From assembly GCF_004114615.1 (NCBI RefSeq), contig NZ_CP035300.1, positions 1 to 64,000 on the forward strand: 64,000 bases of DNA, read 5' to 3'. The notes under the pieces were generated by a model. That model had not been told where the DNA came from and searched no databases. It worked only from the letters and a program-made list of their open reading frames with translations. The DNA is from Dyella sp. M7H15-1 (GTDB taxonomy: Bacteria; Pseudomonadota; Gammaproteobacteria; Xanthomonadales; Rhodanobacteraceae). The translations under genes and the position numbers were made by a program. Shown one piece after another: positions 39,736 through 47,597 of this stretch. Within the stretch, counting starts at the first letter, position 1, and the number at the start of each line of letters is the position of its first letter.

Positions 39736-41448
39736 ATGCGCCGCCAAATCGTCTATCCCGGCCAAGTGCCGCTCGAAACGGACCTACTCAATACCAATCG
39801 CAATGTGATGATCGCGCTCGGCAAACTCGCTGGCGCGGTGCTCGGCACGGGCGGTCTTGTGAATGGCCTCGCCGTCACGCCGACGCAGCCCGCGAGCTTG
39901 TCCGTGCAGATGGGTGCCGGTGAGATCTATCAACTCGAAAACATCGATAACACGGCATACAGCTCGCTTGCCGCAGATACGATGGACACCTGCGTAAAAC
40001 AGGGTATCCAGTTGCAGCCGGTGACGATCGCGATTGCGCCGCCAAGCACGGCCGGCTACTCGCAGTGTTATCTCATCGAAGCGACATACCAGGAAGTCGA
40101 CGGCAACAACATCGTGCTGCCGTACTTCAACAGCGGCAACATCAATCAGGCGTTCAATGGTCCGCCTAGCAATCCGGGCGAGCAGCAGGCGACGCAGCGC
40201 GATGGACAGGTCTTTCTTCAGGCAAAAGCGGGCATCGCCGCCGCGACGGGCTCGCAGGTCGCCCCTGCCCTCGATCCTGGTTACATCGCCCTCGCGGTTG
40301 TAACAGTCGCGAACGGCCAGGCAACGATCACAGCGACCAACATCCAAGCAGTGACGACCGGCGTGCTGCCGACGAACGTGTTGCAGCTAATGCAGCAAGG
40401 GACAATGAACTATGCGATTGACACCGGAGCTGCCAACGCATACGTCGCGAATCTTGCCCCGCAGCCCGCGGCGCTTCCGCCCGGCATGTTCATCAGCCTG
40501 GGGAGCATCAAGGCGACCAATACCGGTCAAAGCACGCTCGCTGTGCCAACTGCGGCTGGCATTGTCACCCTTCCGATCCAGGGCGCAGGAGGTGCTGTGC
40601 TGCAAGGTGGCGAGCTTATCGCTGGCGGCGGCGCACTGCTTTGTGTCAACGCTACGGCGAGCGCGTTGCATCTCGTTTGGACGAATGGGGCAACGCCGCT
40701 GGGTCACGGTTCCTATGGTTCTACGCCCGCGCAGTTCGACAGCAGCACGAAGTTGGTGACAACTGCTTTTCTTAAAGCCGCGGGTGCCCAGTTTTCTAAC
40801 ACCATCCAGTTATCAGCTAACACTGTGCTTGGCGCAAACCACATCGGGGCGCTCCTCGTTGTCACCCAAAACGCCGGACCTATAACACTGACGCTGCCTC
40901 CGACGGCAAATCAGCCCATCGGAAGTCAGATTGCCATTCTTAATCAAAATATCTATTCGGTGACGGTGCAATCGGGCGACGCAGGCAGCATTGCTGCAGG
41001 TGCTGCACCTTGGGCTAGCATTTCCATTGCCGCCTGCGACTCCGCGATTTTGTCTACGCTGACTGCGAATGCGAATTCAAATTGGGAGCTGGTAAGTGGC
41101 TCTGCGCTAAACGCCTTCTCATCGACCTTCGGCTCATCGTTGATGGCGAATGGTTACAAAAAGATCCCAGACCCTAGCAGTCCAACGGGATACATTATTT
41201 TGCAGTGGGGAGTGGTTGGACTTACGAGCACAGCAACGATGGCTACGGCCAATTTCCCTACGACGTTTCCGAACGGATGCTTGAACATGGTTTCAAGTGA
41301 CACCGGGAATACAACATGGACCACCGGTGTTTCTCCCGCGTCAAATTCTCAATACACGGTTTGGTGTAACCCCCACTCGTCAAACACTGGCACGCTTGTC
41401 GCAAAGAACGCGCAAGCGACGATCAGGTGGTTGGCCTTTGGCTACTAA
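39736..41448 (+). CDS. Tail fibre protein
   Basis: 570 residues; ATG at 39736 behind CTGGAGAA. The N-terminal 180 residues (QIVYPGQVPLETDLLNTNRN) resemble baseplate-attachment domains of phage fibres. A linker leads to Ala/Thr/Ser-rich beta repeats (residues about 330-460) and a C-terminal gp53-like receptor-binding domain (GYKKIPDPSSPTGYIILQWG; IRWLAFGY). Base composition becomes more AT-rich in the last third, a common sign of receptor-domain exchange. Confidence 0.8.
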   Translation: MRRQIVYPGQVPLETDLLNTNRNVMIALGKLAGAVLGTGGLVNGLAVTPTQPASLSVQMGAGEIYQLENIDNTAYSSLAADTMDTCVKQGIQLQPVTIAIAPPSTAGYSQCYLIEATYQEVDGNNIVLPYFNSGNINQAFNGPPSNPGEQQATQRDGQVFLQAKAGIAAATGSQVAPALDPGYIALAVVTVANGQATITATNIQAVTTGVLPTNVLQLMQQGTMNYAIDTGAANAYVANLAPQPAALPPGMFISLGSIKATNTGQSTLAVPTAAGIVTLPIQGAGGAVLQGGELIAGGGALLCVNATASALHLVWTNGATPLGHGSYGSTPAQFDSSTKLVTTAFLKAAGAQFSNTIQLSANTVLGANHIGALLVVTQNAGPITLTLPPTANQPIGSQIAILNQNIYSVTVQSGDAGSIAAGAAPWASISIAACDSAILSTLTANANSNWELVSGSALNAFSSTFGSSLMANGYKKIPDPSSPTGYIILQWGVVGLTSTATMATANFPTTFPNGCLNMVSSDTGNTTWTTGVSPASNSQYTVWCNPHSSNTGTLVAKNAQATIRWLAFGY

Positions 41449-41460
41449 AGGAGTTCTTGC

Positions 41461-42006
41461 ATGACCATCTACTATTCGGCGTCTCAGAAAGGGTTTTATG
41501 ACGACGCCATTTATCCGAATTCAGCGCTGCCTAAGGATATCGTGGAAGTCCCGCATGCCACGTACCAAAGCTTGATCGCGGCGCAGTCTGATGTGGCGGT
41601 GATTCAAAGTGACAACGCGGGCAATCCCGTTATCGCTCAGCCTCCGGCCCCAACGTTAGATGAAAGTAAGAAGTCGCAGATTGCGCTGATTTGTGCCGCG
41701 TGCGCGATGGCCATCAAAAGTGGTTTCACATCGTCGGCATGGGCATCGGTCACTACGTATGGATCCAATGCGACCGACCAAGCCAATCTCGTCAGCATCG
41801 CTCAGGCGGGCCAGGGTGGTTCGCTCTGGTGCGCGTCTAGTAGTGACACCTGGGCTTTGACTGGACATACGGCAGCACAGGTGACACAGGTGTTGACCGA
41901 CTGGAACAAATACCGTTCGGCTCAGCAGTCCAAATACGCGAACCTCGTTTCCAAGATCAACGCGGCAACGTCGATGAGCGCTGTGGAAGCCATTGTCTGG
42001 TCGTAG
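41461..42006 (+). CDS. Tail fibre assembly protein (DUF4376-like)
   Basis: 181 residues directly after the fibre. The N-terminus (YYSASQKGFYDDAIYPNSAL, V-E-V-P-H) is that of tail-fibre assembly chaperones. The C-terminal 100 residues contain Trp- and Ala-rich helices (ALICAACAMAIKSGFTSSAW). It should fold and attach the fibre. Confidence 0.8.
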   Translation: MTIYYSASQKGFYDDAIYPNSALPKDIVEVPHATYQSLIAAQSDVAVIQSDNAGNPVIAQPPAPTLDESKKSQIALICAACAMAIKSGFTSSAWASVTTYGSNATDQANLVSIAQAGQGGSLWCASSSDTWALTGHTAAQVTQVLTDWNKYRSAQQSKYANLVSKINAATSMSAVEAIVWS

Positions 42007-42081
42007 CGAACCGTTCAAGCAGTTCCGATTCAGGCCGCCATCGAGTGACCTTTTTCATGCCCGAAATCGGGAAGGAGATGC

Positions 42082-42318
42082 ATGGAATACAAAACCGCAT
42101 TTGACATTGTCCTGGGTGCCGCATTGACGGTGCTTGGCTGGGTAGCGCGTGAGCTGTGGGGGGCAGTCAAGGAATTGCGCGCCGATTTCGCGAAGCTGCG
42201 TGCAGAGTTGCCGAGGGAATACGTCCTCAAGGAAGACATGAAGGAGGCGTTCGAGCCCGTACATCAGAAACTCGACAAGATTTTCGACAAGCTCGAAGAG
42301 AAGGCGGACAAGGTATGA
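42082..42318 (+). CDS. Membrane-anchored coiled-coil lysis protein
   Basis: 78 residues: one membrane helix (TAFDIVLGAALTVLGWVAR) and a charged coiled coil (ELRADFAKLRAEL, KLDKIFDKLEEKADKV). Located just before the endolysin and overlapping its start (ATGA), it could be a holin or antiholin of type II/III topology. Confidence 0.6.
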   Translation: MEYKTAFDIVLGAALTVLGWVARELWGAVKELRADFAKLRAELPREYVLKEDMKEAFEPVHQKLDKIFDKLEEKADKV

Positions 42319-42773
42319 AGCCGTCGGATTTCATCATGGCTATTGCGCCGGCCGCGCAGGCGTCTATGCATGCGACGCGTGTTCCTGCGTCGTTCGTGGT
42401 CTCCGAGGGCGCACTCGAATCAGGCTGGGGCACCTCGGCCCTTGCGCGTGATGGGTGCAACCTGTTCGGCGTAAAAGCCGATGCTTCGTGGAAGGGTGGA
42501 ACACTCACCATGCGTACGCGGGAGTTTCTGCGCGGCCAGTGGGTAATCGTGCCAGCGAGTTGGCGCAAGTATGCCAATTGGTCTGGCTGCATGGCCGACC
42601 ATGCTTCGTTTCTGCTCAACAACCCACGCTATAAGCCAGCGTTCGAACACCATGACGGCGAGAGCTTCGCGCGCGCAGTCGCTGCAGCTGGCTATGCCAC
42701 CGATCCTCAGTACACCACAAAAATCATCGAAGTGATTCGCGCATACCACCTGGCCGCACTCGATCTCGCGTAG
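42315..42773 (+). CDS. Endolysin, GH73-type glucosaminidase
   Basis: 152 residues. FlgJ/GH73 core: ASFVVSEGALESGWGTSALA, with the catalytic Glu in ESGWG; then GCNLFGVKADASWKGGTL, TREF, and a C-terminal YATDPQYTTKIIEVI. It cuts the glycan strand of peptidoglycan. No signal peptide, so it needs a holin to leave the cytoplasm. Confidence 0.88.
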   Translation: MKPSDFIMAIAPAAQASMHATRVPASFVVSEGALESGWGTSALARDGCNLFGVKADASWKGGTLTMRTREFLRGQWVIVPASWRKYANWSGCMADHASFLLNNPRYKPAFEHHDGESFARAVAAAGYATDPQYTTKIIEVIRAYHLAALDLA

Positions 42774-42803
42774 CCGCGCGCGTCCACCAAGCCGCACACC
42801 ACC

Positions 42804-42833
42804 AAGCCGCCTTCGGGAGGCTTTTCCTTTTTC
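42804..42833 (+). terminator. Terminator-like hairpin after endolysin
   Basis: AAGCC gccttcggga GGCTT followed by TTCCTTTTT. Confidence 0.5.
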
Positions 42834-42844
42834 TGGAGCACCTC

Positions 42845-43009
42845 ATGGATATACCCATATTCGTCGACAGCCTGCACAACATGCTGTCGTTGATGGCGAA
42901 GTTCCACCGCTCAGCGACACACGGTATCCACCACCGCACCGGTCCGACCTGGCCGTTCCAGGGATTTTCACGAAGTGTCAGCTTCGTCTTTTCTCCGGAT
43001 GAGCCATAA
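42845..43009 (+). CDS. 54-residue lysis-region protein
   Basis: Starts MDIPIFVDSLHNMLSLMAKF behind CTGGAGCACC and ends two bases before the holin-like gene. His-rich middle (HRSATHGIHHRTG). No family recognised. Confidence 0.5.
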   Translation: MDIPIFVDSLHNMLSLMAKFHRSATHGIHHRTGPTWPFQGFSRSVSFVFSPDEP

Positions 43010-43011
43010 GC

Positions 43012-43251
43012 ATGTGGCAGACCCTCGCGACATTCACCCGGCACTGCCTGACCGGTGCCGACAACCAGACCTACGACATCGGCCGATTGTTGTGGGTACT
43101 CGCCTTCATGGTCGGCATGGGTCTGGCCATCGCAAGTTTCATCACTAGCCGGCCATTCGACCTTGAGCACTACGGCCTCGGTGTCGGCGCCGTGCTGGCC
43201 GCCGGCGGCTGGTCCCTTTCGATGAAAGCAAGGACGGAGCCGAAGCAATGA
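43012..43251 (+). CDS. Holin-like membrane protein
   Basis: 79 residues with two predicted membrane helices (LLWVLAFMVGMGLAIASFIT and LGVGAVLAAGGWSLS) and a charged C-terminus. Placed between endolysin and spanin genes, it is probably the holin. It overlaps the Rz gene start by four bases (ATGA). Confidence 0.7.
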   Translation: MWQTLATFTRHCLTGADNQTYDIGRLLWVLAFMVGMGLAIASFITSRPFDLEHYGLGVGAVLAAGGWSLSMKARTEPKQ

Positions 43252-43646
43252 TTCCAGGTATTTCGTGGTTGCGTATCGGTGCGGCACTACTGCGGGTGCT
43301 CGGGCTCGCCAGCATCGGTGCATGGCTTGGCTATCGAGTCTGCAGTGATCACTATGCGCCGCTGCTTGCCGACGCGCAGCAGCAAATCGGTCAGTACCAA
43401 ACGGTCAACGCGCAAATGCGCGCGGTAGTGAAACAGCAGAACGCTGCGATCGACGACGCTCTGAAGCTGGCTAAGCAGCGCGAGCAGGCAGCGGAAGATG
43501 CACAGCGAACGGCGTTGGGTGCATCGCAGGCCTATCAGCAGAAGGCGGCTGTCATCCTTGCGAGTCGGCCAGCGAGTGCAGATGAATGCGCTGCCGCTTC
43601 TGCTGCCTTCGATGTCGAACTCGAACAGGAGAGGGAGCAAAAATGA
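43248..43646 (+). CDS. Inner-membrane spanin (Rz-like)
   Basis: 132 residues: an N-terminal membrane anchor (IGAALLRVLGLASIGAWLGY) and a periplasmic coiled coil (QQIGQYQTVNAQMRAVVKQQ). It joins with Rz1 to span the periplasm and fuse the membranes in the last lysis step. Overlaps the Rz1 start by ATGA. Confidence 0.85.
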   Translation: MIPGISWLRIGAALLRVLGLASIGAWLGYRVCSDHYAPLLADAQQQIGQYQTVNAQMRAVVKQQNAAIDDALKLAKQREQAAEDAQRTALGASQAYQQKAAVILASRPASADECAAASAAFDVELEQEREQK

Positions 43647-43903
43647 AGCGAATCATTTTGATGGCCGCTTTGGCCTTGGGTGGCTGTGGCATCAAGTCGG
43701 TGCATCCTTTCGTCCCGGTAACGGTGAAAGTGCCGATGCCAATGCCATGCAAGGTAACGCTGCCCCAGGCCCCTGCGTGGGCGATAGATGCGCTGCCACT
43801 GGGTAGCGACGTCTGGGGTCAGATGACGGCGTTGCGTGCCGAGCGTTTGCAGCGGATGGGCTACGAGAGGCAGTTACTCGCGGTTATCGAATCGTGTCAG
43901 TGA
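43643..43903 (+). CDS. Outer-membrane spanin lipoprotein (Rz1-like)
   Basis: 86 residues from the ATG at 43643. Signal peptide with a lipobox-like LALGGC (Cys about residue 15), then Pro-rich (HPFVPVTVKVPMPMPCKVTL) as expected of Rz1. It is the last recognisable phage gene; the chromosome or scar DNA begins soon after. Confidence 0.8.
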   Translation: MKRIILMAALALGGCGIKSVHPFVPVTVKVPMPMPCKVTLPQAPAWAIDALPLGSDVWGQMTALRAERLQRMGYERQLLAVIESCQ

Positions 43904-44016
43904 GACGGCACTTTCCTGCAACGCGTTGGTGTCCTGGATGCACAAAACCTCAGGTAAACACTGGATCGTCAGCGTTATTTAGCGAAGAGATAATGGGTTA
44001 TTTACTGAATCTGTAA
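43904..44016. other. End of prophage, attachment region unresolved
   Basis: No gene. The right attachment site may be here, but the left end is outside the window, so no direct repeat can be tested. Confidence 0.3.
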
Positions 44017-44159
44017 CCTGATTCCGTGAGCTCCTGACTCGCACCCCGCATGTCCGCTTGCTTTGCAAGTGATCTTTGACTCACCCGGCGGGTGAGTGGG
44101 TGATCTCACGCAAAGCAAGCGGACATGCGGGGTGCGAGTCAGGAGCTCACGGAATCAGG
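44017..44159. repeat. 143-bp palindrome with recurrent 12-bp ends
   Basis: Two 50-base arms (44017-44066 and 44110-44159) are exact reverse complements, with an inner hairpin (CTCACCCG / CGGGTGAG) in the loop. The outer ends are CCTGATTCCGTG and CACGGAATCAGG. A degenerate copy lies at 47215-47335. It looks like a small non-autonomous mobile element or a very strong hairpin. It ends 14 bases before the effector start codon. Confidence 0.85.
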
Positions 44160-44173
44160 TGTAAAACATTGGT

Positions 44174-45652
44174 ATGCTAAAAAACATCGACTTCGCCTCC
44201 ATGAGGTTCTCCGTTAGCCACGAAGAGGCCAACGCCCTTAATAATACCCCGGAATCTACCGTTCTAGAACGCGATGGCCGCCAATTTAAGGTTTCCGTTG
44301 TCACTGAAGTTCAAGGAGATACGGTAAAGAAAGGAATTACGGTAAAGCAATTAGGAGATCGATGGGCCCTCTTTAAGTCGGCTGTCCACGACTTTTTCGA
44401 CGTGGTCACTGGGACGATCACCGAAAGAAGGTGCATCGCCGCGTTTGCCGCGGATCAAATCAAAGCGGATCAAATCAAATACGAAAATGCGGGTCCACCC
44501 GATCAGGCAACAACCCCAAGAACGAGAGGGCCTTCCGGCGTACCAGGCCTCACATACCTTTTGAAGCTGATACGGAAAAAAATGGCGCCTGATAAAAGCG
44601 TGCCGTATCTGCCTAAAAAGCATAAGCACTCCCCGCCAACGAACCTAAACGGCGAGGCTCCTCTCCATGCGTCAACTGGCAAACCGCAGAAAACCGCCTT
44701 GTGCCGCAATTTATCGGTCCAATTTGCCTACGACGCCATGCATACTAAGGCTGGCAAAGTCGACTTAAAAAAATACAGTTCTGTCGACGGCATCACTCAG
44801 CATGTGTCCACACACGGGACCGACGCTGATTGGATAAAGATGAAGCTTTATGCCCAAGAAGGGCACCTGGTCGATGCTGATGAGTTTGGCAAGTTGCTGA
44901 GTGAGCAATTCAAAAAGATCGAACACGGGTCTGGAAATGGTACTAAGGTACGTGCCCTGCTGGTCGAGTCGACTAACCATTCGATGGCCACTCGAATGCT
45001 TGTGAAACGGCCTGCCGACAAAAACGTCTATGTTGTCTCGTTTTATGAGCCCAACTCTACGGATCGCTCTGTACGTTCTGAGGAATGTAAGGAGGGAGAT
45101 AAGCTAGCCAAGTTAGAAGGCCGGACCTTGCGGGGCTATATCGAATGGGATGGTCAACATGATTCATTTTACCAGGATATTTTTGGAGATGATAACTGTG
45201 CGATGGTGTATGTGTGCAGCGATCAGACCACAGGACAGCCGCCTTTGCAAACAAGCCAAGGACGAGCATTGACCAGTCGCTGTGAAAAACTTTCGCCGAC
45301 CGTGATATGGCACCTTCTGGCCGAAAACTTCTCGGTGGATCTGGCCAACCTGTCTAAGGACAGGGACTTCGCTCAGTTAGATGTGGCAACGCAATCAACA
45401 CTACTCGCTGCAAAAGATAAGGACGGTGTACCGGGGCTTTTTGTAGCCTTGCGAATGGGCCATACCGAGGCGATCAAAGCATACGGTAAGTTACTCAAGC
45501 TATTACCCAAGGAAGACCAAGCCCCGTTCTTCGCTGAGCTGCGCAAAGCAAAAAGTCCGTCTGGGAGATCATGTGAACAAACTGCCATGAAACACAGCAG
45601 CGATGATAAGGCGAAAGTCGCATACTCGGAGTTATGCGCAACTTTTACCTGA
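44174..45652 (+). CDS. ShET2/EspL-like cysteine-protease effector
   Basis: 492 residues, AT-richer than the surrounding genes. No signal peptide, as expected for type III effectors. The catalytic core of the ShET2/EspL family fits: Cys177 (TALCRNLS), His269 (STNHSMATRM) and an acidic residue at 292 (VVSFYEPNS; YDPN in the family, so Asp is replaced by Glu). The spacings of 92 and 23 residues are close to those of EspL (84 and 22). The C-terminus has one ankyrin-like unit (DKDGVPGLFVALRMGHTEAI). EspL degrades host RHIM proteins; the target here is unknown. Flanked by the recurrent 12-bp motif in inverted orientation. Confidence 0.7.
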   Translation: MLKNIDFASMRFSVSHEEANALNNTPESTVLERDGRQFKVSVVTEVQGDTVKKGITVKQLGDRWALFKSAVHDFFDVVTGTITERRCIAAFAADQIKADQIKYENAGPPDQATTPRTRGPSGVPGLTYLLKLIRKKMAPDKSVPYLPKKHKHSPPTNLNGEAPLHASTGKPQKTALCRNLSVQFAYDAMHTKAGKVDLKKYSSVDGITQHVSTHGTDADWIKMKLYAQEGHLVDADEFGKLLSEQFKKIEHGSGNGTKVRALLVESTNHSMATRMLVKRPADKNVYVVSFYEPNSTDRSVRSEECKEGDKLAKLEGRTLRGYIEWDGQHDSFYQDIFGDDNCAMVYVCSDQTTGQPPLQTSQGRALTSRCEKLSPTVIWHLLAENFSVDLANLSKDRDFAQLDVATQSTLLAAKDKDGVPGLFVALRMGHTEAIKAYGKLLKLLPKEDQAPFFAELRKAKSPSGRSCEQTAMKHSSDDKAKVAYSELCATFT

Positions 45653-45659
45653 TTCCGTG
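45648..45659. repeat. Recurrent motif CCTGATTCCGTG
   Basis: 12-mer overlapping the effector stop codon. Its reverse complement CACGGAATCAGG ends the palindrome at 44159, lies within 34777-34789, and ends the degenerate copy at 47335. Confidence 0.8.
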
Positions 45660-45889
45660 CCCCCTCCTCGGCATGATTCCGCTTGCCCGTCCAAGGAGGC
45701 GATCAGCACGATGATGATGACGCACTCAGCTATCTGATGTCAGGAAAAGAACCACTCACCGCAGCGCACGGTCTTTTCACCGACGCTTGCAGGCATCGCC
45801 GGGAGCATTTCCATGCTTGCGTGCAGCCGCATATCTCGCGATCGTTCGCGCGAAGGGATTGTTGATCAATCCACCCAAGTTAACGCCCC
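45660..45889. other. Mobile-element debris without gene
   Basis: About 230 bases with no supported frame, between the effector and the transposase fragment. Confidence 0.4.
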
Positions 45890-46243
45890 TCAACACGCCT
45901 TGTAACCGGTGGGCTTATGCGGCTTGGGCCGATGCCGGTCCCGCGACTTGGACTTACCCGGTCGATGCACAAAGGTTCGCCGTGCAATGAGATCCAGCAC
46001 GTTACGGAGACGGTTGCCGATGTCATGCCCCAACAGAATCGCCGACAACACCGACCGAAAGGCGGTCATGGCATAGCTGCGGTTGATTCTGCGCTTTTCC
46101 GGCAAATGGGCCTCTTTGTGAGCCTTGGCCGTGACTAACGAATGCAGGTTGTCGCACATGACTTTGGCGTCCAGATCCTGCATCACGGCCAGTTGCGACA
46201 GACCCGAGACATGTTCCAGATTGAGGCGATGTTTGAGGCATTA
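45890..46243 (-). pseudogene. IS4-family transposase C-terminal fragment
   Basis: Reading leftward from about 46243 the sequence gives LNLEHVSGLSQLAVMQDLDA, KVMCDNLHSLVTAKAHKEAH and RSVLSAILLGHDIGNRL, the C-terminal part of an IS4-like DDE transposase; the N-terminal two-thirds are absent. It is joined directly to the reverse-transcriptase fragment, so one insertion has truncated the other. Confidence 0.65.
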
Positions 46244-46416
46244 TGAGTCCACTCTTGATGAACCTGTTCATGCACTATGTATTCGATACCTGGATGCAAC
46301 GCCTATACCCGTCATGTCCTTTCGCCCGTTATGCCGATGATGCAGTGGTTCACTGTCACAGTGAGAAGATGGCGCATCCGCAGTGGTTCGTGCACTGGCG
46401 CCTGATGGAGATTTAG
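46243..46416 (+). pseudogene. Group II intron reverse transcriptase fragment
   Basis: 57 codons: SPLLMNLFMHYVFDTWMQRL, then RYADDAVVHCHSEKMA, where YADD is the polymerase active-site motif of group II intron proteins. It then jumps to a C-terminal-like WFVHWRLME and stops, so the thumb and maturase are deleted. The intron 3' end lies 700 bases on, beyond IS200. Confidence 0.7.
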
Positions 46417-46536
46417 GTTCAATGGCACTAACTCAGAATGAGGTAAGCCCCCGGCTTTGCCGGGGGACTCACCAAGGTTTGACCTATACGGCGGTCGTAG
46501 TGAACCTGAAATCTCGACCAAGAGACGAGGTTCACG

Positions 46537-46968
46537 ATGAAAGAGTATCAAAGCTTGAGTCATGCCCGTTGGGACTGTAAGTACCGCGTGGTGTTCATTC
46601 CCAAGCGGAGAAAGAAGCAGGTGTTTGGAGAGTTACGCAAGCACTTGGGCGAGGTCTTCCACGAGTTGGCTTCGCACAAGGAATCGCAGATTGTGGAAGG
46701 CCACCTGATGAGCGACCACATTCACATGTGCATCAGCATTCCGCCGAAGTATGCAGTGTCGAACGTGGTGGGTTACCTCAAGGGTAAGAGTGCCATCACC
46801 ATTGCGCGCAAGTTCGGAGGACGGAATCGAAACTTCACTGGGGAGTCGTTTTGGGCACGAGGCTATTTCGTCTCGACGGTGGGCTTGGACGAAGCGATGG
46901 TGAGGGCATACATCCGAAACCAAGAGCAAGAGGATGAACGTTACGAACAGATGAAGCTGGGCGTGTAG
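46537..46968 (+). CDS. tnpA: IS200-family transposase TnpA, copy 1
   Basis: 143 residues, Y1 HUH transposase: HUH motif DHIHMCISIPP, catalytic Tyr in RAYIRNQE, N-terminal SHARWDCKYRVVFIPKRR. Residue 17 is Arg where copy 2 has His (YRVVF versus YHVVF; His is usual in the family). It cuts and joins single-stranded DNA at the hairpin ends. The substitution could affect activity. Confidence 0.92.
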   Translation: MKEYQSLSHARWDCKYRVVFIPKRRKKQVFGELRKHLGEVFHELASHKESQIVEGHLMSDHIHMCISIPPKYAVSNVVGYLKGKSAITIARKFGGRNRNFTGESFWARGYFVSTVGLDEAMVRAYIRNQEQEDERYEQMKLGV

Positions 46969-47045
46969 CCCGCCGCCTTCAGGCGGCTCACGCTGTTATC
47001 GCCCCTTTGAGGGGCTCACCCAATAAAGCCCCCGGCTTTGCCGGG

Positions 47046-47201
47046 ACGACGGCCATGGATTTTTCGCAGTATTCGAGCGAAGTGCGGCTTAAGTTAGTGC
47101 CATTGGATTTAGGTTGGGTAATGGAAGCCGTATGAGCTGAGAGGTTCATGTACGGTTTTGCGAGAGACTCCGGGTGAAACTCCCGGGGTCTACTCTCCCC
47201 G
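47046..47201 (+). mobile_element. Group II intron 3' end plus transposase start
   Basis: Begins with a short frame MDFSQYSSEVRLKLVPLDLG resembling the start of IS transposase OrfA proteins. It then has the conserved intron domain V-like stretch (47118-47155, GCCGTATGAG ... TCATGTACGG) and an end typical of bacterial introns (GAAACTCCCGGGGTCTACTC). It sits inside the right-end hairpin of IS200 copy 1. Confidence 0.6.
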
Positions 47202-47214
47202 GGGGGATACTTAC

Positions 47215-47335
47215 TCGCACCCCGCATGCCCGTTTGCTTTGCGTGAGATCACCCACTCACCCGCTGGGTGAGTCAAAGATCACTCGCAAACCTAGAGGCC
47301 ATGCGCACTGCGCGTTAGGAGGTCACGGAATCAGG
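47215..47335. repeat. Degenerate copy of the 143-bp palindrome
   Basis: Shares the inner arm (CTCGCACCCCGCATG), the loop in inverted orientation and the outer end CACGGAATCAGG with 44017-44159, but its right arm has decayed and the left outer end is missing. Confidence 0.75.
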
Positions 47336-47531
47336 TAATAACAAAGGCCGCGCGGTGAGACGTATAGTTGACGACTTAGTTTGAGTCTCACGGGGGGACT
47401 CAAGCCCGCCACCTTGAAATTCCTACGCATAAATTACGTGCAAAAACGTTTGAAGCCGCATTGCTAAGCCATTTTCAGGTGCCCCCCTTGGGCACCATGA
47501 CATAAAACCGACTACTCCCGGTTGCTCTACA

Positions 47532-47575
47532 AAAAGCCCCAAAAGCCTATAAAAACAAAGGCTTTTGGGGCTTTT
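47532..47575. terminator. Strong bidirectional terminator
   Basis: A perfect 16-bp stem, AAAAGCCCCAAAAGCC / GGCTTTTGGGGCTTTT, with a 12-base loop; serves the GyrI-like gene read leftward. Confidence 0.85.
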
Positions 47576-47597
47576 CTGTGGCGATTTTGTCGACGAA

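Larger units (their letters stand above)
46429..47214 (+). mobile_element. IS200/IS605-type element, copy 1, interrupted
   Basis: Left end TAACTCAGAATGAGGTAAGC with a CCCCCGGC/GCCGGGGG hairpin, identical through 47045 to copy 2 except one base in tnpA. The right-end hairpin is broken at 47046 by about 156 bases of intron-like DNA; the missing end (GGGGGATACTTAC) resumes at 47202-47214. It is immediately followed by the degenerate palindrome copy. Confidence 0.75.

Noticed and set aside
47477-47497. Hairpin GGTGCCC/GGGCACC as terminator
   Set aside because: No T run follows; the strong stem at 47532-47575 is the better terminator.
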